Assembly (NCBI GenBank): GCA_910589275.1
Contig: CAJUTH010000001.1
Location: 1 to 64,000, forward strand
Length of the DNA: 64,000 nt
From: an uncultured Dorea sp.
GTDB lineage: Bacteria; Bacillota; Clostridia; Lachnospirales; Lachnospiraceae
Direction: 5' to 3'
The notes under the pieces are model-generated. The model saw only the letters and a list, made by a program, of their open reading frames with translations. It did not search any database and had not been told where the DNA came from. Positions 8,106 to 16,319 of the stretch are shown here, one piece after another; position 1 is the first letter of the stretch, and the number at the start of each line of letters is the position of its first letter. The position numbers and the translations under genes were made by a program.

Positions 8106-8540
8106 ATGGATATGATCCCCCGCAATGACTATGGCGAGCGGTGCCAGTTCGATGCTTACTGCAAGCTGGTACTGTACCATGAGGCAATCGACTACCTCCG
8201 GGAAATGCAGAGGCGCCGTGACAGGGAACTGTCATTCAGCGACCTTCCGCAGATGGAGATGGACAAGATCTGCGTTGTAGATCATTACCCCAGTGACAGA
8301 TTTACATTCTCGTCCCACGGGTATGACCTACATATCGAAAACGAGCTTGTGGCTGATGCCTTCGCCGGTTTGTCTGTTCAGGAGCAGAGTATTTTGATCC
8401 TGCATTTTGTTCTGGACCTGCCGGATCAGGAAGTTGGCCGCCTTGTTGGAATGTCTCGCAGCGCCGTTCAGCGGCGAAGGGCAAAATCATTGACCGAGCT
8501 GCGGATCAAGTTGGCCGCACTCATGCCGAAGGGAGGTTGA
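8106..8540 (+). CDS. Tn916 Orf7-like RNA polymerase sigma-70 family protein
   Basis: A 144-aa protein resembling the sigma-like regulator Orf7 of Tn916-family elements. Seen: the N-terminal part with EAIDYLREMQRRRDRELSF and a C-terminal region-4-type HTH (LSVQEQSILILHFVLDLPDQ, then VGRLVGMSRSAVQRRRAKS). Orf7 proteins regulate excision and transfer genes. Start ATG 8106 follows AGGGGGTG. The next gene begins 4 bp after its stop, as orf7 and orf8 do in Tn916 relatives. The promoter it would recognise cannot be told from the window. Confidence 0.8.
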   Translation: MDMIPRNDYGERCQFDAYCKLVLYHEAIDYLREMQRRRDRELSFSDLPQMEMDKICVVDHYPSDRFTFSSHGYDLHIENELVADAFAGLSVQEQSILILHFVLDLPDQEVGRLVGMSRSAVQRRRAKSLTELRIKLAALMPKGG

Positions 8541-8544
8541 AGGT

Positions 8545-8781
8545 ATGAAGAAACCCACTTACAAGGGCAAGGAGCTTCTTCCTCTTTCGGTGATTGACGC
8601 CGCCCGTGACGGGGACTCTCAGGCTGTGGATCAGGTACTCCGGTATTATGAGGGCTATATCAATAAGCTCTGCACCCGGACGCTTTACGATCCTGACGGT
8701 CAGCCCCATGTTCGGGTGGACGAGTACATGAAGCGCCGATTGGAGATCAAGCTCATTCATTCCATTGTCAGCGTGAGCTGA
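8545..8781 (+). CDS. Tn916 Orf8-like helix-turn-helix protein
   Basis: A 78-aa protein matching the small Orf8/HTH-16-type partner found beside the Orf7 sigma-like gene. Seen: LSVIDAARDGDSQAVDQVLRYYEGYINKL, the typical start of sigma-like helix-turn-helix partners, and a conserved basic end (VDEYMKRRLEIKLIHSI). It starts 4 bp after the preceding stop, with GAAGG as ribosome site. Together with Orf7 it probably controls element excision or transfer. The exact role is not established by this sequence. Confidence 0.75.
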   Translation: MKKPTYKGKELLPLSVIDAARDGDSQAVDQVLRYYEGYINKLCTRTLYDPDGQPHVRVDEYMKRRLEIKLIHSIVSVS

Positions 8782-9308
8782 CAAGCCCGGTCTGAAAGCG
8801 GAAACAGCTTACCCTTTCCCTGTTTCTTTCTTTCGTAAACGGATGCAGCACCTTGACAAAGAAAGCCCGTTGGGAGGCCAACGCCGCAGTATAAGGCAAA
8901 CGGATACATTCCTGTTTGTGCCGAGCCATACGGCCGGTGCGCCATGACCTCGTTTCAAGTCCGCAGGACGGGACCACTGTAACGGGCGAGCGAACAGCAC
9001 CAGACCGCAAAGCAAGCGTGGCAGCTTGCGGGCGACGACACACGGGCAGGGTTAAAGATACTCGCGCATTGAACGCCCACAAAGCATTGTGCGCCGCACC
9101 CATCAGCATGGGCCGGGGTCAGACTCCCGTGGAGCTGTGCCAGCAGCCGTCCGTAAGCCTACTTTTCTTTTTTGAAAGTTTATGGATAGATCGTAAACTT
9201 TTCAATTAGCAGCAGACAAATACGGAGCAGCACGGTAAAATAATAGTGGAAGTTATATTACCCACACATATTCGTGCTGTTCCTTTTCATAACTGAAAGG
9301 GGGTTCTC
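8782..9308 (+). other. Hairpin-rich non-coding region between orf8-like gene and xis
   Basis: No convincing gene lies here; open frames on both strands lack ribosome sites and family features. It contains several clean hairpins: GAAACAG/CTGTTTC near 8801-8826, CGTTGG-gagg-CCAACG near 8868-8883, GCAAGC/GCTTGC near 9013-9030, CCCAT/ATGGG near 9098-9112, AAAGTTTA/TAAACTTT near 9175-9201 and an 11-bp stem at 9224-9283. GC content is higher than in typical intergenic DNA of this window. A structured RNA or an excision-control leader is possible (inference). Confidence 0.5.
9224..9287 (+). terminator. Terminator-like hairpin in front of xis
   Basis: GGAGCAGCACG (9224-9234) pairs with CGTGCTGTTCC (9273-9283) with one G-U, followed by TTTT. 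The long 38-base loop is unusual for a simple terminator. It ends about 22 bp before the xis start and could act as an attenuator of xis-int expression. Confidence 0.5.
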
Positions 9309-9515
9309 ATGTCTCAAACATGGAACGGCACGAAGAAAGAAACCCCTGAAAGAAGGACGTATACGGTTGACGATATTGCTCAAATTCTGGGCATCGGAAG
9401 AACTTCCGCATATATCCTTGTAAAAGAAGGGCACTTCAAAATCGTGCGAATTGGTAACGCCATACGCATTTCCAAGCGGTCATTTGACGAGTGGCTTGAC
9501 TCCCTCGACCTGTGA
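9309..9515 (+). CDS. xis: Excisionase (Xis-type helix-turn-helix protein)
   Basis: A 68-aa protein with an excisionase/MerR-like winged HTH: YTVDDIAQILGIGRTSAYIL is the HTH and HFKIVRIGNAIRISKRSFDEWL the wing and closing helix. Such proteins bend the attachment-site DNA and bias the integrase toward excision. Start ATG follows AAAGGGGG. It ends 20 bp before the integrase start, and the pair order xis-int at the element end is the usual one. Confident as family and role because of the neighbour. Confidence 0.85.
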   Translation: MSQTWNGTKKETPERRTYTVDDIAQILGIGRTSAYILVKEGHFKIVRIGNAIRISKRSFDEWLDSLDL

Positions 9516-9535
9516 TCCAAGAAAGGAAGAACGAT

Positions 9536-10930
9536 ATGGCATCTATAATCAAGCGAAAGAAAAACTATTCCGTTGTTTACAACTATGTGGATGAAAACGG
9601 AGAAACCAAACAGAAGTGGGAAACCTGGCATACCCACAAGGAGGCCTTGAAGCGCAAGGCGGAAATCGAAAATCAGCAACACACGGGAACTTTTCTACCG
9701 CCAAGCAATCAGACGATCACCGAGTTCCTTTATGACTTCGTATCTCTTTACGGAGAAAAGAAATGGGGCGTGTCTATGTATGACAGCCAAACGGCGCTGA
9801 TTGCGAACTATATCAATCCGATCATCGGTGATATGGAGGTACAGGCGGTTACTCCCCGTGCGGTTGACGGTTATATCCAGACCTTGCAGAAAACCAAGTC
9901 GGTGTCTACCAAGACCCGAAAGGCCGTTACCACCTATGTCAGCGACAAGACCATTGAAAAGATCATCAAGCTCCTGCGGTGTGCGTTCAAGCAGGCAGTA
10001 CGATGGGAAATCATTGCAAGAAATCCCTTTGACAATGTGATCCTCCCGAAAACGGAGTATGCGAAACGGGATATCTGGACAGCGGACATGATCCGTCTTG
10101 CCTTGGACAAATGCACGGACAGCAAGCTCTATGTGGCAATGAACCTGTCCTTTGCCTGCTCTCTGCGGATGGGTGAAATCCTGGGGCTGACCTGGGAGAA
10201 CGTCCATATTTCCGATGAAGATATTGCGGCGGATAATGCCTATGTCTACATCGACAAGGAGCTGACACGGGCATCCAAACGGGCGATTGAAACGCTGGGT
10301 GAGAAGGATATCTACTACATCTTCACTCCGCTCATGCCGAACACCAGCACAAGAATTATTTTGAAAAAGCCGAAAACCGACTCCAGTATCCGTAAGGTGT
10401 GGCTGCCGAAAACGCTGGCTTACATCCTGCGGGAATGGAAGAAGTCCCAGGACGAGTTAAAAGGCTTTTTGGGTGACGAGTATCAGGACTTCGATCTGGT
10501 CGTGGCACTTCCCAATGGACGCCCCTGCGAGGATCGGATCATCCTCAAAGAGTTTGCAAAGCTCCGTGAGGACGCAGGGCTGCCGAAGGTGGTCTTTCAT
10601 TCTCTCCGTCATTCCAGTACCACCTACAAGCTGAAACTGAACCACGGCGATCTGAAAGCCACTCAGGGCGATACAGGCCATGCCGAGATCGACATGATAA
10701 CCAGTATCTATGCTCACATTCTGGACGAGGATAGAAAGGTCAATGCTCAGAAATTCGAGACAGCCTTCTATGCCAAGCCTGATCTTCGCAATGTCCGTCC
10801 GCCGGAGGAACCGGCAAAATCGGAACCTGCGACCCTGGACCTTGAAAGCCTTGTGGAGCAGCTTCAGAAGTCGCCGGAGCTTGCAAGTGCGCTCGCAGCC
10901 TTGATAGCGGCGCAAGCCCCGGCAAAGTGA
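9536..10930 (+). CDS. int: Tyrosine-family site-specific integrase
   Basis: A 464-aa tyrosine recombinase that integrates and excises the element. Seen: an N-terminal arm-binding domain (about 1-55), a SAM-like core-binding domain (about 60-160) and a catalytic domain with Arg211 (SLRMGEILGL), His355 and Arg358 (HSLRHS), His382 (TGHAE) and nucleophile Tyr392 (IYAHI). All catalytic residues are present, so it should be active. ATG 9536 is chosen for the AAGGAAG upstream; a GTG at 9512 overlapping the xis stop is the alternative. Its 3' end faces a tRNA-Arg gene 188 bp away, the normal place for the attachment site. Confidence 0.93.
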   Translation: MASIIKRKKNYSVVYNYVDENGETKQKWETWHTHKEALKRKAEIENQQHTGTFLPPSNQTITEFLYDFVSLYGEKKWGVSMYDSQTALIANYINPIIGDMEVQAVTPRAVDGYIQTLQKTKSVSTKTRKAVTTYVSDKTIEKIIKLLRCAFKQAVRWEIIARNPFDNVILPKTEYAKRDIWTADMIRLALDKCTDSKLYVAMNLSFACSLRMGEILGLTWENVHISDEDIAADNAYVYIDKELTRASKRAIETLGEKDIYYIFTPLMPNTSTRIILKKPKTDSSIRKVWLPKTLAYILREWKKSQDELKGFLGDEYQDFDLVVALPNGRPCEDRIILKEFAKLREDAGLPKVVFHSLRHSSTTYKLKLNHGDLKATQGDTGHAEIDMITSIYAHILDEDRKVNAQKFETAFYAKPDLRNVRPPEEPAKSEPATLDLESLVEQLQKSPELASALAALIAAQAPAK

Positions 10931-10944
10931 TCCGAAAAATCGAA

Positions 10945-11005
10945 TTAGCAAAACGCAGAATTTTCTTAGCAAATTTCTGAAAAGCGTTCGAGTCCAATTA
11001 GCAAA
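10945..11005 (+). repeat. Three direct TTAGCAAA repeats next to int (candidate arm sites)
   Basis: TTAGCAAA occurs at 10945-10952, 10966-10973 and 10998-11005, all in the same orientation, between the integrase stop and the tRNA. A related AATTAGCA lies upstream of xis near 9205. Short direct repeats flanking a core site are typical arm-type binding sites of tyrosine integrases. Repeats are seen; function is inferred. Confidence 0.45.
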
Positions 11006-11071
11006 TATACATCATGCGGCGTATAAAAATCTCTCGGTAACGGAAGTGAAATTACCGGGAGAAGGAGGAAC

Positions 11072-11110
11072 AAAAAAAACGCTGCAAACCCCGAAAAAAG
11101 GCTTGCAGCG
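11072..11110 (-). terminator. Terminator downstream of tRNA-Arg
   Basis: On the minus strand an 8-bp perfect stem (CGCTGCAA 11080-11087 with TTGCAGCG 11103-11110) is followed by eight T (plus-strand A run 11072-11079). It sits 9 bp beyond the tRNA 3' end and would end tRNA transcription. Confidence 0.8.
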
Positions 11111-11118
11111 GTGCTTTC

Positions 11119-11195
11119 TGGCGTCCCAGAGAGGATTTGAACCTCCGACCCCACGCTTAGGAGGCGTGTGCTCTATCCAGCTGAGCTACTGAGAC
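11119..11195 (-). tRNA. tRNA-Arg (anticodon CCT)
   Basis: On the minus strand the sequence folds into a complete cloverleaf: 7-bp acceptor stem (GTCTCAG with CTGGGAC, one G-U), D arm with AGCTGGATAGAGC, anticodon arm CACGC-CTCCTAA-GCGTG with anticodon CCT, variable loop, T arm GGAGG-TTCAAAT-CCTCT, discriminator G and an encoded CCA. It decodes AGG. Its 3' end points toward the integrase, so this gene is the likely chromosomal attachment site and is intact after integration. Confidence 0.93.
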
Positions 11196-11219
11196 ATTTT
11201 TAAGATTTATGCAATTTTC

Positions 11220-11288
11220 ATTGCTCGAAGGAATCGAACAATCTGCCGCTTAGGAGGCGGTCGCTCTATCCAACTGAGCTATAGCGAC
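11220..11288 (-). pseudogene. Degenerate tRNA-Arg (CCT) copy
   Basis: The 5' half is that of a normal tRNA-Arg: GTCGCTATAGCTCAGTTGGATAGAGC and an anticodon stem-loop ACCGC-CTCCTAA-GCGGC with anticodon CCT. The 3' half is broken: the variable loop is reduced to one base, the T stem does not pair, and the acceptor 3' strand is GAGCAAT instead of TAGCGAC, with no CCA. It lies 24 bp upstream of the intact tRNA-Arg(CCT). It may be a remnant left by an older integration or deletion in the anticodon-to-T-arm half. Confidence 0.65.
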
Positions 11289-11437
11289 AGTTGTTAGGAT
11301 AATTATGCATTTTAATTTGCAGAACTCAAATGCAAATCTATTTTACCACAAATGAAAAGAATTTAAAAGAGAAAAATGAAAAGTTATGTATGACGCCAGC
11401 AAATTGTGTTATAGTAGCGGAGGGAGGGAAGCAGATT

Positions 11438-12259
11438 ATGGATAAATATGATTTAATTGCATTGGATATGGACGGGACACTTTTAAATAGCGAGCAGATT
11501 ATTTCTGAGCCTGTAAGGGCGGCAATTGATAAAGCGGCGCTGAAGGGAAAGACGGTGGTTATCTGTACAGGACGCAGTCCGTCTGAGCTTCAGGATTATG
11601 AGGCGGAGTTTAAGCATATTCGTTATTATATATGTGAAAATGGGGCATTGATTTATGATTCCAGAGAGAAAAGGATTATTGACGCTCAAACGATTCCGGC
11701 AGAGCTTGTAGAGGAGCTGATGGAAATTGCTGAAACAAGGGATGTAATGATCTATGTTGCAAGTAATGGACAGCATATGTGTACATACGGCGATGCATTG
11801 CGGATGGAATACTTCCGGCTTGGCAAGTATAAGGAGCTGATGCTGAGGACGGCGGTTCTTCATGAAGATATGATTGCAAGTTACCGGAGAGAACCGTTTC
11901 CGGTAGAAAAATTAAATTTCTTTTCGGTATCGCCGGAAAGCAGAGATAAATTAATGGATACTTTAGGTAAATTTCCATTAACGGCTGTGTATTCGGAAGA
12001 AACGTCGATAGAACTTTCGCCCCTGCATATGTCGAAGGCAGTAGGACTTGAAAAGCTTTGTGGTTATCTGTCAATTCCTGTCAGCAGGACAATTGCGGTG
12101 GGAGATTCTGATAACGATGCGGAGATGCTAAAAAGGGCGGGGCTTTCCGTGGCTATGGGAAATGCCCGCCCTCATATTAAGGAGCTCTGCGACGTGGTTG
12201 CTGCGGATAATGACCACGATGGATGCGCGGAAGCTATTGAAACGTACTTATTAGGTTGA
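11438..12259 (+). CDS. Cof-type HAD-superfamily phosphatase
   Basis: A 273-aa cytosolic HAD hydrolase of the Cof (IIB) subfamily, usually acting on sugar phosphates or nucleotides such as FMN. Seen: motif I DMDGTLLNS with catalytic Asp near residues 9 and 11, motif II TGRS, and motif IV GDSDNDAEML, followed by the GLSVAMGNARPHIKELCD end typical of Cof proteins. The length is standard. ATG 11438 is chosen because GGAGGGAGG lies just upstream; the frame is open further 5' without a ribosome site. It ends 10 bp before the convergent pilT stop. The substrate cannot be told. Confidence 0.9.
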   Translation: MDKYDLIALDMDGTLLNSEQIISEPVRAAIDKAALKGKTVVICTGRSPSELQDYEAEFKHIRYYICENGALIYDSREKRIIDAQTIPAELVEELMEIAETRDVMIYVASNGQHMCTYGDALRMEYFRLGKYKELMLRTAVLHEDMIASYRREPFPVEKLNFFSVSPESRDKLMDTLGKFPLTAVYSEETSIELSPLHMSKAVGLEKLCGYLSIPVSRTIAVGDSDNDAEMLKRAGLSVAMGNARPHIKELCDVVAADNDHDGCAEAIETYLLG

Positions 12260-12269
12260 TAGGGGAAAA

Positions 12270-13325
12270 TTATAATTTCCGTCCCAGCATTTCCGGATTG
12301 GTTGCGTATTTCAGCGCAGTATCTTTGGTAATCCGTCCTTGCTTATATAGATTAAGCAGGCTTCCGTCCATGGAAATCATATCCTCTTTCATGGAGGAAT
12401 AGATAATGCCGTCGATCTGGTGGACTTTATTATCCCGGATCATATTTCGGATCGCGGGAGTTACAGTCATAATTTCCAGAGCGGGGGTTACCTTGCCGTC
12501 TACGGTAGGTACAAGCTGCTGGGACACAACTGCGGTCAGCGCCAGCGATAACTGTGCTCCGATCTGCTGCTGCTGGTTTGCCGGGAAGACATCGATGATA
12601 CGGTCGATGGTATTGGCAGCGCCGATGGTATGCAGAGTAGACAACAGAAGATGTCCGGTCTCCGCTGCTGTCATGGCGATGTTGATGGTCTCGTAATCGC
12701 GCATTTCACCAAGAAGGATAACATCCGGGCTCTGACGAAGCGCCGCGCGCAGCGCCGTTACATAATTCTCGGTATCTACATTAATTTCGCGCTGGCTTAC
12801 GATGCTCTTATTGTGGCGGTGTAAATATTCCAGCGGATCTTCCAGCGTAATGATATGTTTGTGCTGGGTTTTGTTGATCTGGTTGATGATGCAGGCAAGG
12901 GTGGTGGATTTGCCGCTTCCTGCAGGGCCGGTGACGAGGATCATGCCTTTTCCATTGTCACCCAAATGTATGATATGTTCGGGAAGACCTAATTCGCTGA
13001 AATCCGGCAAGTCAAAGGTGATTACGCGGATTACTGCAGATAAGGCGCCTCTTTGCATATATGCGCTGACACGGAATCTTGAGAGACCGGGGATGGCGAA
13101 TGAAAAATCATCATCTCCGGAATTATTTAGAATATTCAGGTCGCGTTGTCCGGCCTGCTCGTAAATCTCAGTTAGCAGAGCTTCCGTATCTGACGGAAAA
13201 AGCTTTGTATCTGTAATCTGGCAGATTACGCCATTTTTTCGGAACGTAACCGGAAGGCCGGCAACGATAAATACATCAGAAGCCCCTTCGTTTATGGCCT
13301 GCTCTAAAATCTTGATTAAATCCAT
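12270..13325 (-). CDS. pilT: Type IV pilus retraction-type ATPase PilT
   Basis: A 351-aa hexameric ATPase of the secretion superfamily. Seen: an N-terminal PAS-like domain (about 1-100), Walker A GPAGSGKST (133-141), Asp box (LEDPLEY, from 161), Walker B DVILLGEMRD (201-210) and His box HLLLSTLHT (225-233), plus the AIRNMIRDNKVHQIDG segment typical of PilT rather than PilB or GspE. It lacks the Cys-rich zinc loop of extension ATPases. It is the last gene of a minus-strand cluster starting with pilC, 15 bp after a pilin-like gene. No extension ATPase is encoded in the cluster. Confidence 0.9.
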   Translation of the reverse strand: MDLIKILEQAINEGASDVFIVAGLPVTFRKNGVICQITDTKLFPSDTEALLTEIYEQAGQRDLNILNNSGDDDFSFAIPGLSRFRVSAYMQRGALSAVIRVITFDLPDFSELGLPEHIIHLGDNGKGMILVTGPAGSGKSTTLACIINQINKTQHKHIITLEDPLEYLHRHNKSIVSQREINVDTENYVTALRAALRQSPDVILLGEMRDYETINIAMTAAETGHLLLSTLHTIGAANTIDRIIDVFPANQQQQIGAQLSLALTAVVSQQLVPTVDGKVTPALEIMTVTPAIRNMIRDNKVHQIDGIIYSSMKEDMISMDGSLLNLYKQGRITKDTALKYATNPEMLGRKL

Positions 13326-13340
13326 GTATAAAACTCCTTT

Positions 13341-13874
13341 CTATTGGATTACCGGCATGAGATTTAAGGTGTCGTCACTTTCCCATGTGTCGGTAGAAAT
13401 GACCTGCCATTTTTGTATCGTGTAATAGGTCTCGTTCTTTGTATAGTCGGTAACAATAAGCTCTATATCGAGAGCTTGTTTATCGTCTAATGGTATCTGA
13501 TAGAAAACTTTTAGTTTTTTATCTGTTTTTTGGCATGATACCGCAGTATCTGAAATCTGTGCGTCGTTAAGTTTTTTTATTACAGCGTCAATATATGGAG
13601 ATTTTATAAAATCATCAGAAGAAGTAGAAGCGCTGTTTTTTGACGCTGTATCAGCTAGTGTGGCGTCAATTTCTTCTAGAACTTCCTCTGCCTTTGAGGA
13701 TGCTTCATAGTACTGCCCCTTGTGTTTGGCAAGCTTTTCACTGAGCGTAAAGTCGCTTTTCGCACTGGAGATGGATAAAATTGCGAATGTAGCCAGACAT
13801 AGTATTACAAATACGATCAAAAGCGATGAAGAGCCAATATTTACGAAAGAAGACTGTTCTTTATCTTTCTTCAT
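13341..13874 (-). CDS. Membrane-anchored pilus-associated protein (PilX-like position)
   Basis: A 177-aa protein of unknown family. Seen: a short basic N-terminus, one hydrophobic helix (about 15-37, SSLLIVFVILCLATFAILSI), and an extracytoplasmic region of mixed helix and strand. The type IV pilin Glu5 motif is not clear. Its start overlaps the preceding pseudopilin gene by 14 bp and pilT follows 15 bp later, so it belongs to the pilus operon. By topology and position it is likely a minor pilin or assembly accessory; no function is assigned by homology. Confidence 0.7.
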   Translation of the reverse strand: MKKDKEQSSFVNIGSSSLLIVFVILCLATFAILSISSAKSDFTLSEKLAKHKGQYYEASSKAEEVLEEIDATLADTASKNSASTSSDDFIKSPYIDAVIKKLNDAQISDTAVSCQKTDKKLKVFYQIPLDDKQALDIELIVTDYTKNETYYTIQKWQVISTDTWESDDTLNLMPVIQ

Positions 13875-14370
13875 AATCTGTCCTCCTTGCGATATGGTGT
13901 TTTGTATTCAACTTATAAATTACGGTCTCAGTTTTGGAAGCCTCTGTAGACGTCACCTGAATATCTGCAATAAGCAATCCGTCTTTATTGTCGTCTTTTG
14001 ACAAATGAAGAGTAAGCATATATGAAGAATTTTGACTGATACATTCCTTAAAAGTTTCGTCATAATAAATCTGAACATCTGCTTCCACGATTTTAGGAGA
14101 AGAAAGATGTACGTCAGGGTATGTTCCGTTTGGGTACAGCCGCATCAGCATATTCAGGCAGTCTTCTATACTGTCCGAAGCATTGATAAGCTCCGCGGTA
14201 CTGGTGCATTCATTCACCGCATGGTTCAGCGCGTTGGATTCTTGGCTTAGCAAGTGTGACTTTACGAAGAACTGTATACATACAGCGCTGGCAGCAGAAA
14301 AGAAAAATATTGCAATTATTAATTCCATCAGGAATAGGCTGGAAGATCTGGCTCTGTTTCTACGTGTCAT
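13861..14370 (-). CDS. Pseudopilin / minor pilin
   Basis: A 169-aa pilin-like protein. Seen: an N-terminus of basic residues followed by SSLFLMELIIAIFFFSAASA, a type IV prepilin-like helix in which cleavage after the second Ser would put Glu at +5. The usual Gly before the cleavage site is replaced by Ser. The rest is a globular extracytoplasmic domain with two Cys (about 77 and 115) that could form a disulfide. It lies between two other pilin-like genes. A minor pilin role is inferred from the signal and the pilC/pilT context. Confidence 0.72.
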   Translation of the reverse strand: MTRRNRARSSSLFLMELIIAIFFFSAASAVCIQFFVKSHLLSQESNALNHAVNECTSTAELINASDSIEDCLNMLMRLYPNGTYPDVHLSSPKIVEADVQIYYDETFKECISQNSSYMLTLHLSKDDNKDGLLIADIQVTSTEASKTETVIYKLNTKHHIARRTDYEER

Positions 14371-14416
14371 AAAGAAATGATATCCTTTCTTTGTAAATTT
14401 ACAGAATTATCTATAG

Positions 14417-14899
14417 TTATCGGCTTCTAATTCCAATCATTGTGGAAGCCTGCTGATTGTTCTTATCAGTACACGAAAATTTAAATAAATTATCAGAGAG
14501 CTGCTCCATAGAGAAATCTTGAATTTCCAAAATCGTCTGCCCGGAGGATGCCGTAATATTGGAATTACCGCTTGTAAACAGTTCTTTTAATTCATTATTG
14601 CAGGCGTAAATATAGGTGTAATAAGTTACATTATCAATCTGCTGCTCCATAACAAGAGCTTCATATCCGTCAAAATTTCCAAGATATACAGAACCATCCA
14701 GATCGTTCTGGTGGATTTTCTCACTGATATAGGACAGGCTCGTTCTTGACGTATAATTCAAGGAAGAATTTTCTGTTGTCGATTTATAAATTCTGGCTGC
14801 CAGAAGGATTACAATAAGCGCCGACAGGGCAAACACAAAAAATAATGCCACAGAAAACAGGAAATCTATCATATGCTTACGCTGTGTGTGAAAACGCAT
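14417..14899 (-). CDS. DUF4860-type pilin-like protein
   Basis: A 160-aa protein whose layout and sequence resemble DUF4860 proteins found in Clostridia pilus clusters. Seen: basic N-terminus MRFHTQRKHMID, then a hydrophobic helix (about 11-36) and an extracytoplasmic domain rich in Tyr, Ser and Asn. Its start codon shares one base with the stop of the 110-aa protein upstream, so the two are coupled. Function is unknown; a pseudopilin-like scaffold role is likely from the neighbours. Confidence 0.7.
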   Translation of the reverse strand: MRFHTQRKHMIDFLFSVALFFVFALSALIVILLAARIYKSTTENSSLNYTSRTSLSYISEKIHQNDLDGSVYLGNFDGYEALVMEQQIDNVTYYTYIYACNNELKELFTSGNSNITASSGQTILEIQDFSMEQLSDNLFKFSCTDKNNQQASTMIGIRSR

Positions 14900-15231
14900 T
14901 ATTTTCCCTCCCTCTCAATGATTGTGATATCTGGCAGAATATTGGAGCCGGATATATGATAGTCTACAAAAAACAGGTTTTCATCATAAGTCAGGCCGTA
15001 ATTATCCTTTATGTAGTCTAGGTTTTCGGGGTATGCGCCCTCAACCGTATAGCAATATGTAACATTGCGCATGATTGCATTTTCCAGACTTTCTCTCTGA
15101 CGTTCTTTCGTACTGTCGGACAGAGAAGAAATTCCCTGCATAAATAGAAAGAGAATCAATATAAACGCACAAAGAGAAAAAATTATCTTCGGCGAATGGT
15201 GTGTTTCTTTTTTGTATTCAAAACGACGCAT
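14899..15231 (-). CDS. Small membrane-anchored protein of the pilus operon
   Basis: A 110-aa protein with a basic N-terminal segment, a single hydrophobic helix (about 17-37, IIFSLCAFILILFLFMQGIS) and a short extracytoplasmic domain with YPENLDYIKDNYGL, a pattern that resembles the pilin-domain motif preceding conserved Tyr in small pilin-like proteins. No prepilin cleavage motif is evident. It is placed 14 bp after pilC. Not recognised beyond this; an assembly or minor pilin role is inferred from context. Confidence 0.65.
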   Translation of the reverse strand: MRRFEYKKETHHSPKIIFSLCAFILILFLFMQGISSLSDSTKERQRESLENAIMRNVTYCYTVEGAYPENLDYIKDNYGLTYDENLFFVDYHISGSNILPDITIIEREGK

Positions 15232-15245
15232 TGTTTAAGCTCCTT

Positions 15246-16280
15246 TTATATGCTGGACATAATTCCCATAAGCGGCAGCATTACCGACAGAAGAATTACG
15301 CCGACGATCAAAGATAATAGGATAACGAGAGTAGGCTCTAATACAGCAAGAATATTATTCATCCGGTTATCGATATCTTCTTGGTAAAGAGCGGCAACCT
15401 GCTCCATTACCTGATCCATCGTACCGGTCTTAGAGCCGATGGAGACCATGCGGGCATAAACTCCTGTAAACATTCCGGAAGTAAACAGCGCCTGTGAAAT
15501 GTCATTTCCTTCATTTACCTGACTCTGGCATCGGTCAATTTTTTTCTGAAATACCGGATCGTCATTTAAGGAATTTACTAATTCCATGCTTCGTTCCGGA
15601 TTCAGGCCGCTGCTTAAAGTAAGGGCCATGCCGCTTGCAAACCGGCAGACGGCAATTTCTTCATAAACAGCTCTTGTAAGCTTAAGCTTGTAGCCGATAT
15701 TGCGGAAGAGACTGCGGCCGGATTCTGTCCGAGTTCCGTAAAAGACCATGATTGCAATGATCACAAGAAGGAGGACGAACGCAAGGGAGTAGCGGTTAAT
15801 AGCATTGCCCACGTTCATAAGCATTCTGGAAAATCCAGTCATTTCCGTTCCTAGCTGGATAAATACTTGGTTAAATATAGGCATAACCTTTACTAAAAGA
15901 ACCACAACCACCACAGCCATCATTCCGGTCATGATCATCGGATATGTAATGGAATTGCGGATACTCTTGCTGATGGCTTCTTCCCGTTCATAATGATTCT
16001 GCAGAGCCTGCATAACTTCGTCAAGGGTACCGGTTTCCTCGCCGATCTCTACCATATGAAGCATGTAGGGAGGGTAGAGCTTTACCGAGTCGAGAGACTG
16101 GTAGAGGCTTCCTGTTTCCTGCATTTTTTCAAGAAGGGATTCTAATATTTCCTTTTCTTCTGCAGATGCTGCATCCTCCAGCATAATTGTAAGTCCTTCA
16201 AGGGAAGAAATGCCTGATTTCAGAATTAAGGCAAGCTGTCCGCAGAAGGATGATAACTCCATATTGGAAAAAGGTTTCAT
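15246..16280 (-). CDS. pilC: Type IV pilus inner-membrane platform protein PilC (T2SS F family)
   Basis: A 344-aa inner-membrane platform protein that couples the ATPases to pilin assembly. Seen: two GspF-type domains, each with a cytoplasmic helical part (first with ALILKSGISSLEGLTIM and EIGEETGTLDEV, second with ASGMALTLSSGLNPERS and SIGSKTGTMDQV) followed by membrane helices (about 112-132, 165-185 and 310-338). The paired E/S-x-G-x-x-T-G motifs are diagnostic. It is the first pilus gene, 39 bp downstream of the transglutaminase gene, so all of these may be co-transcribed. Confidence 0.9.
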   Translation of the reverse strand: MKPFSNMELSSFCGQLALILKSGISSLEGLTIMLEDAASAEEKEILESLLEKMQETGSLYQSLDSVKLYPPYMLHMVEIGEETGTLDEVMQALQNHYEREEAISKSIRNSITYPMIMTGMMAVVVVVLLVKVMPIFNQVFIQLGTEMTGFSRMLMNVGNAINRYSLAFVLLLVIIAIMVFYGTRTESGRSLFRNIGYKLKLTRAVYEEIAVCRFASGMALTLSSGLNPERSMELVNSLNDDPVFQKKIDRCQSQVNEGNDISQALFTSGMFTGVYARMVSIGSKTGTMDQVMEQVAALYQEDIDNRMNNILAVLEPTLVILLSLIVGVILLSVMLPLMGIMSSI

Positions 16281-16319
16281 AAGTAGTCCTCCGTTTCTAA
16301 GATAAATTAAAAAGTTTCT

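Noticed and set aside
8768..9209. Open frames of about 70-113 codons on both strands of the gap before xis
   Set aside because: They overlap each other, have no ribosome sites, and show Arg/Pro/Ala-rich composition expected from GC-rich structured DNA.
12270..13325. ComGA/GspE/PilB-type extension ATPase
   Set aside because: The length of 351 aa, the C-terminal AIRNMIRDNKV segment and absence of the zinc Cys cluster fit PilT.
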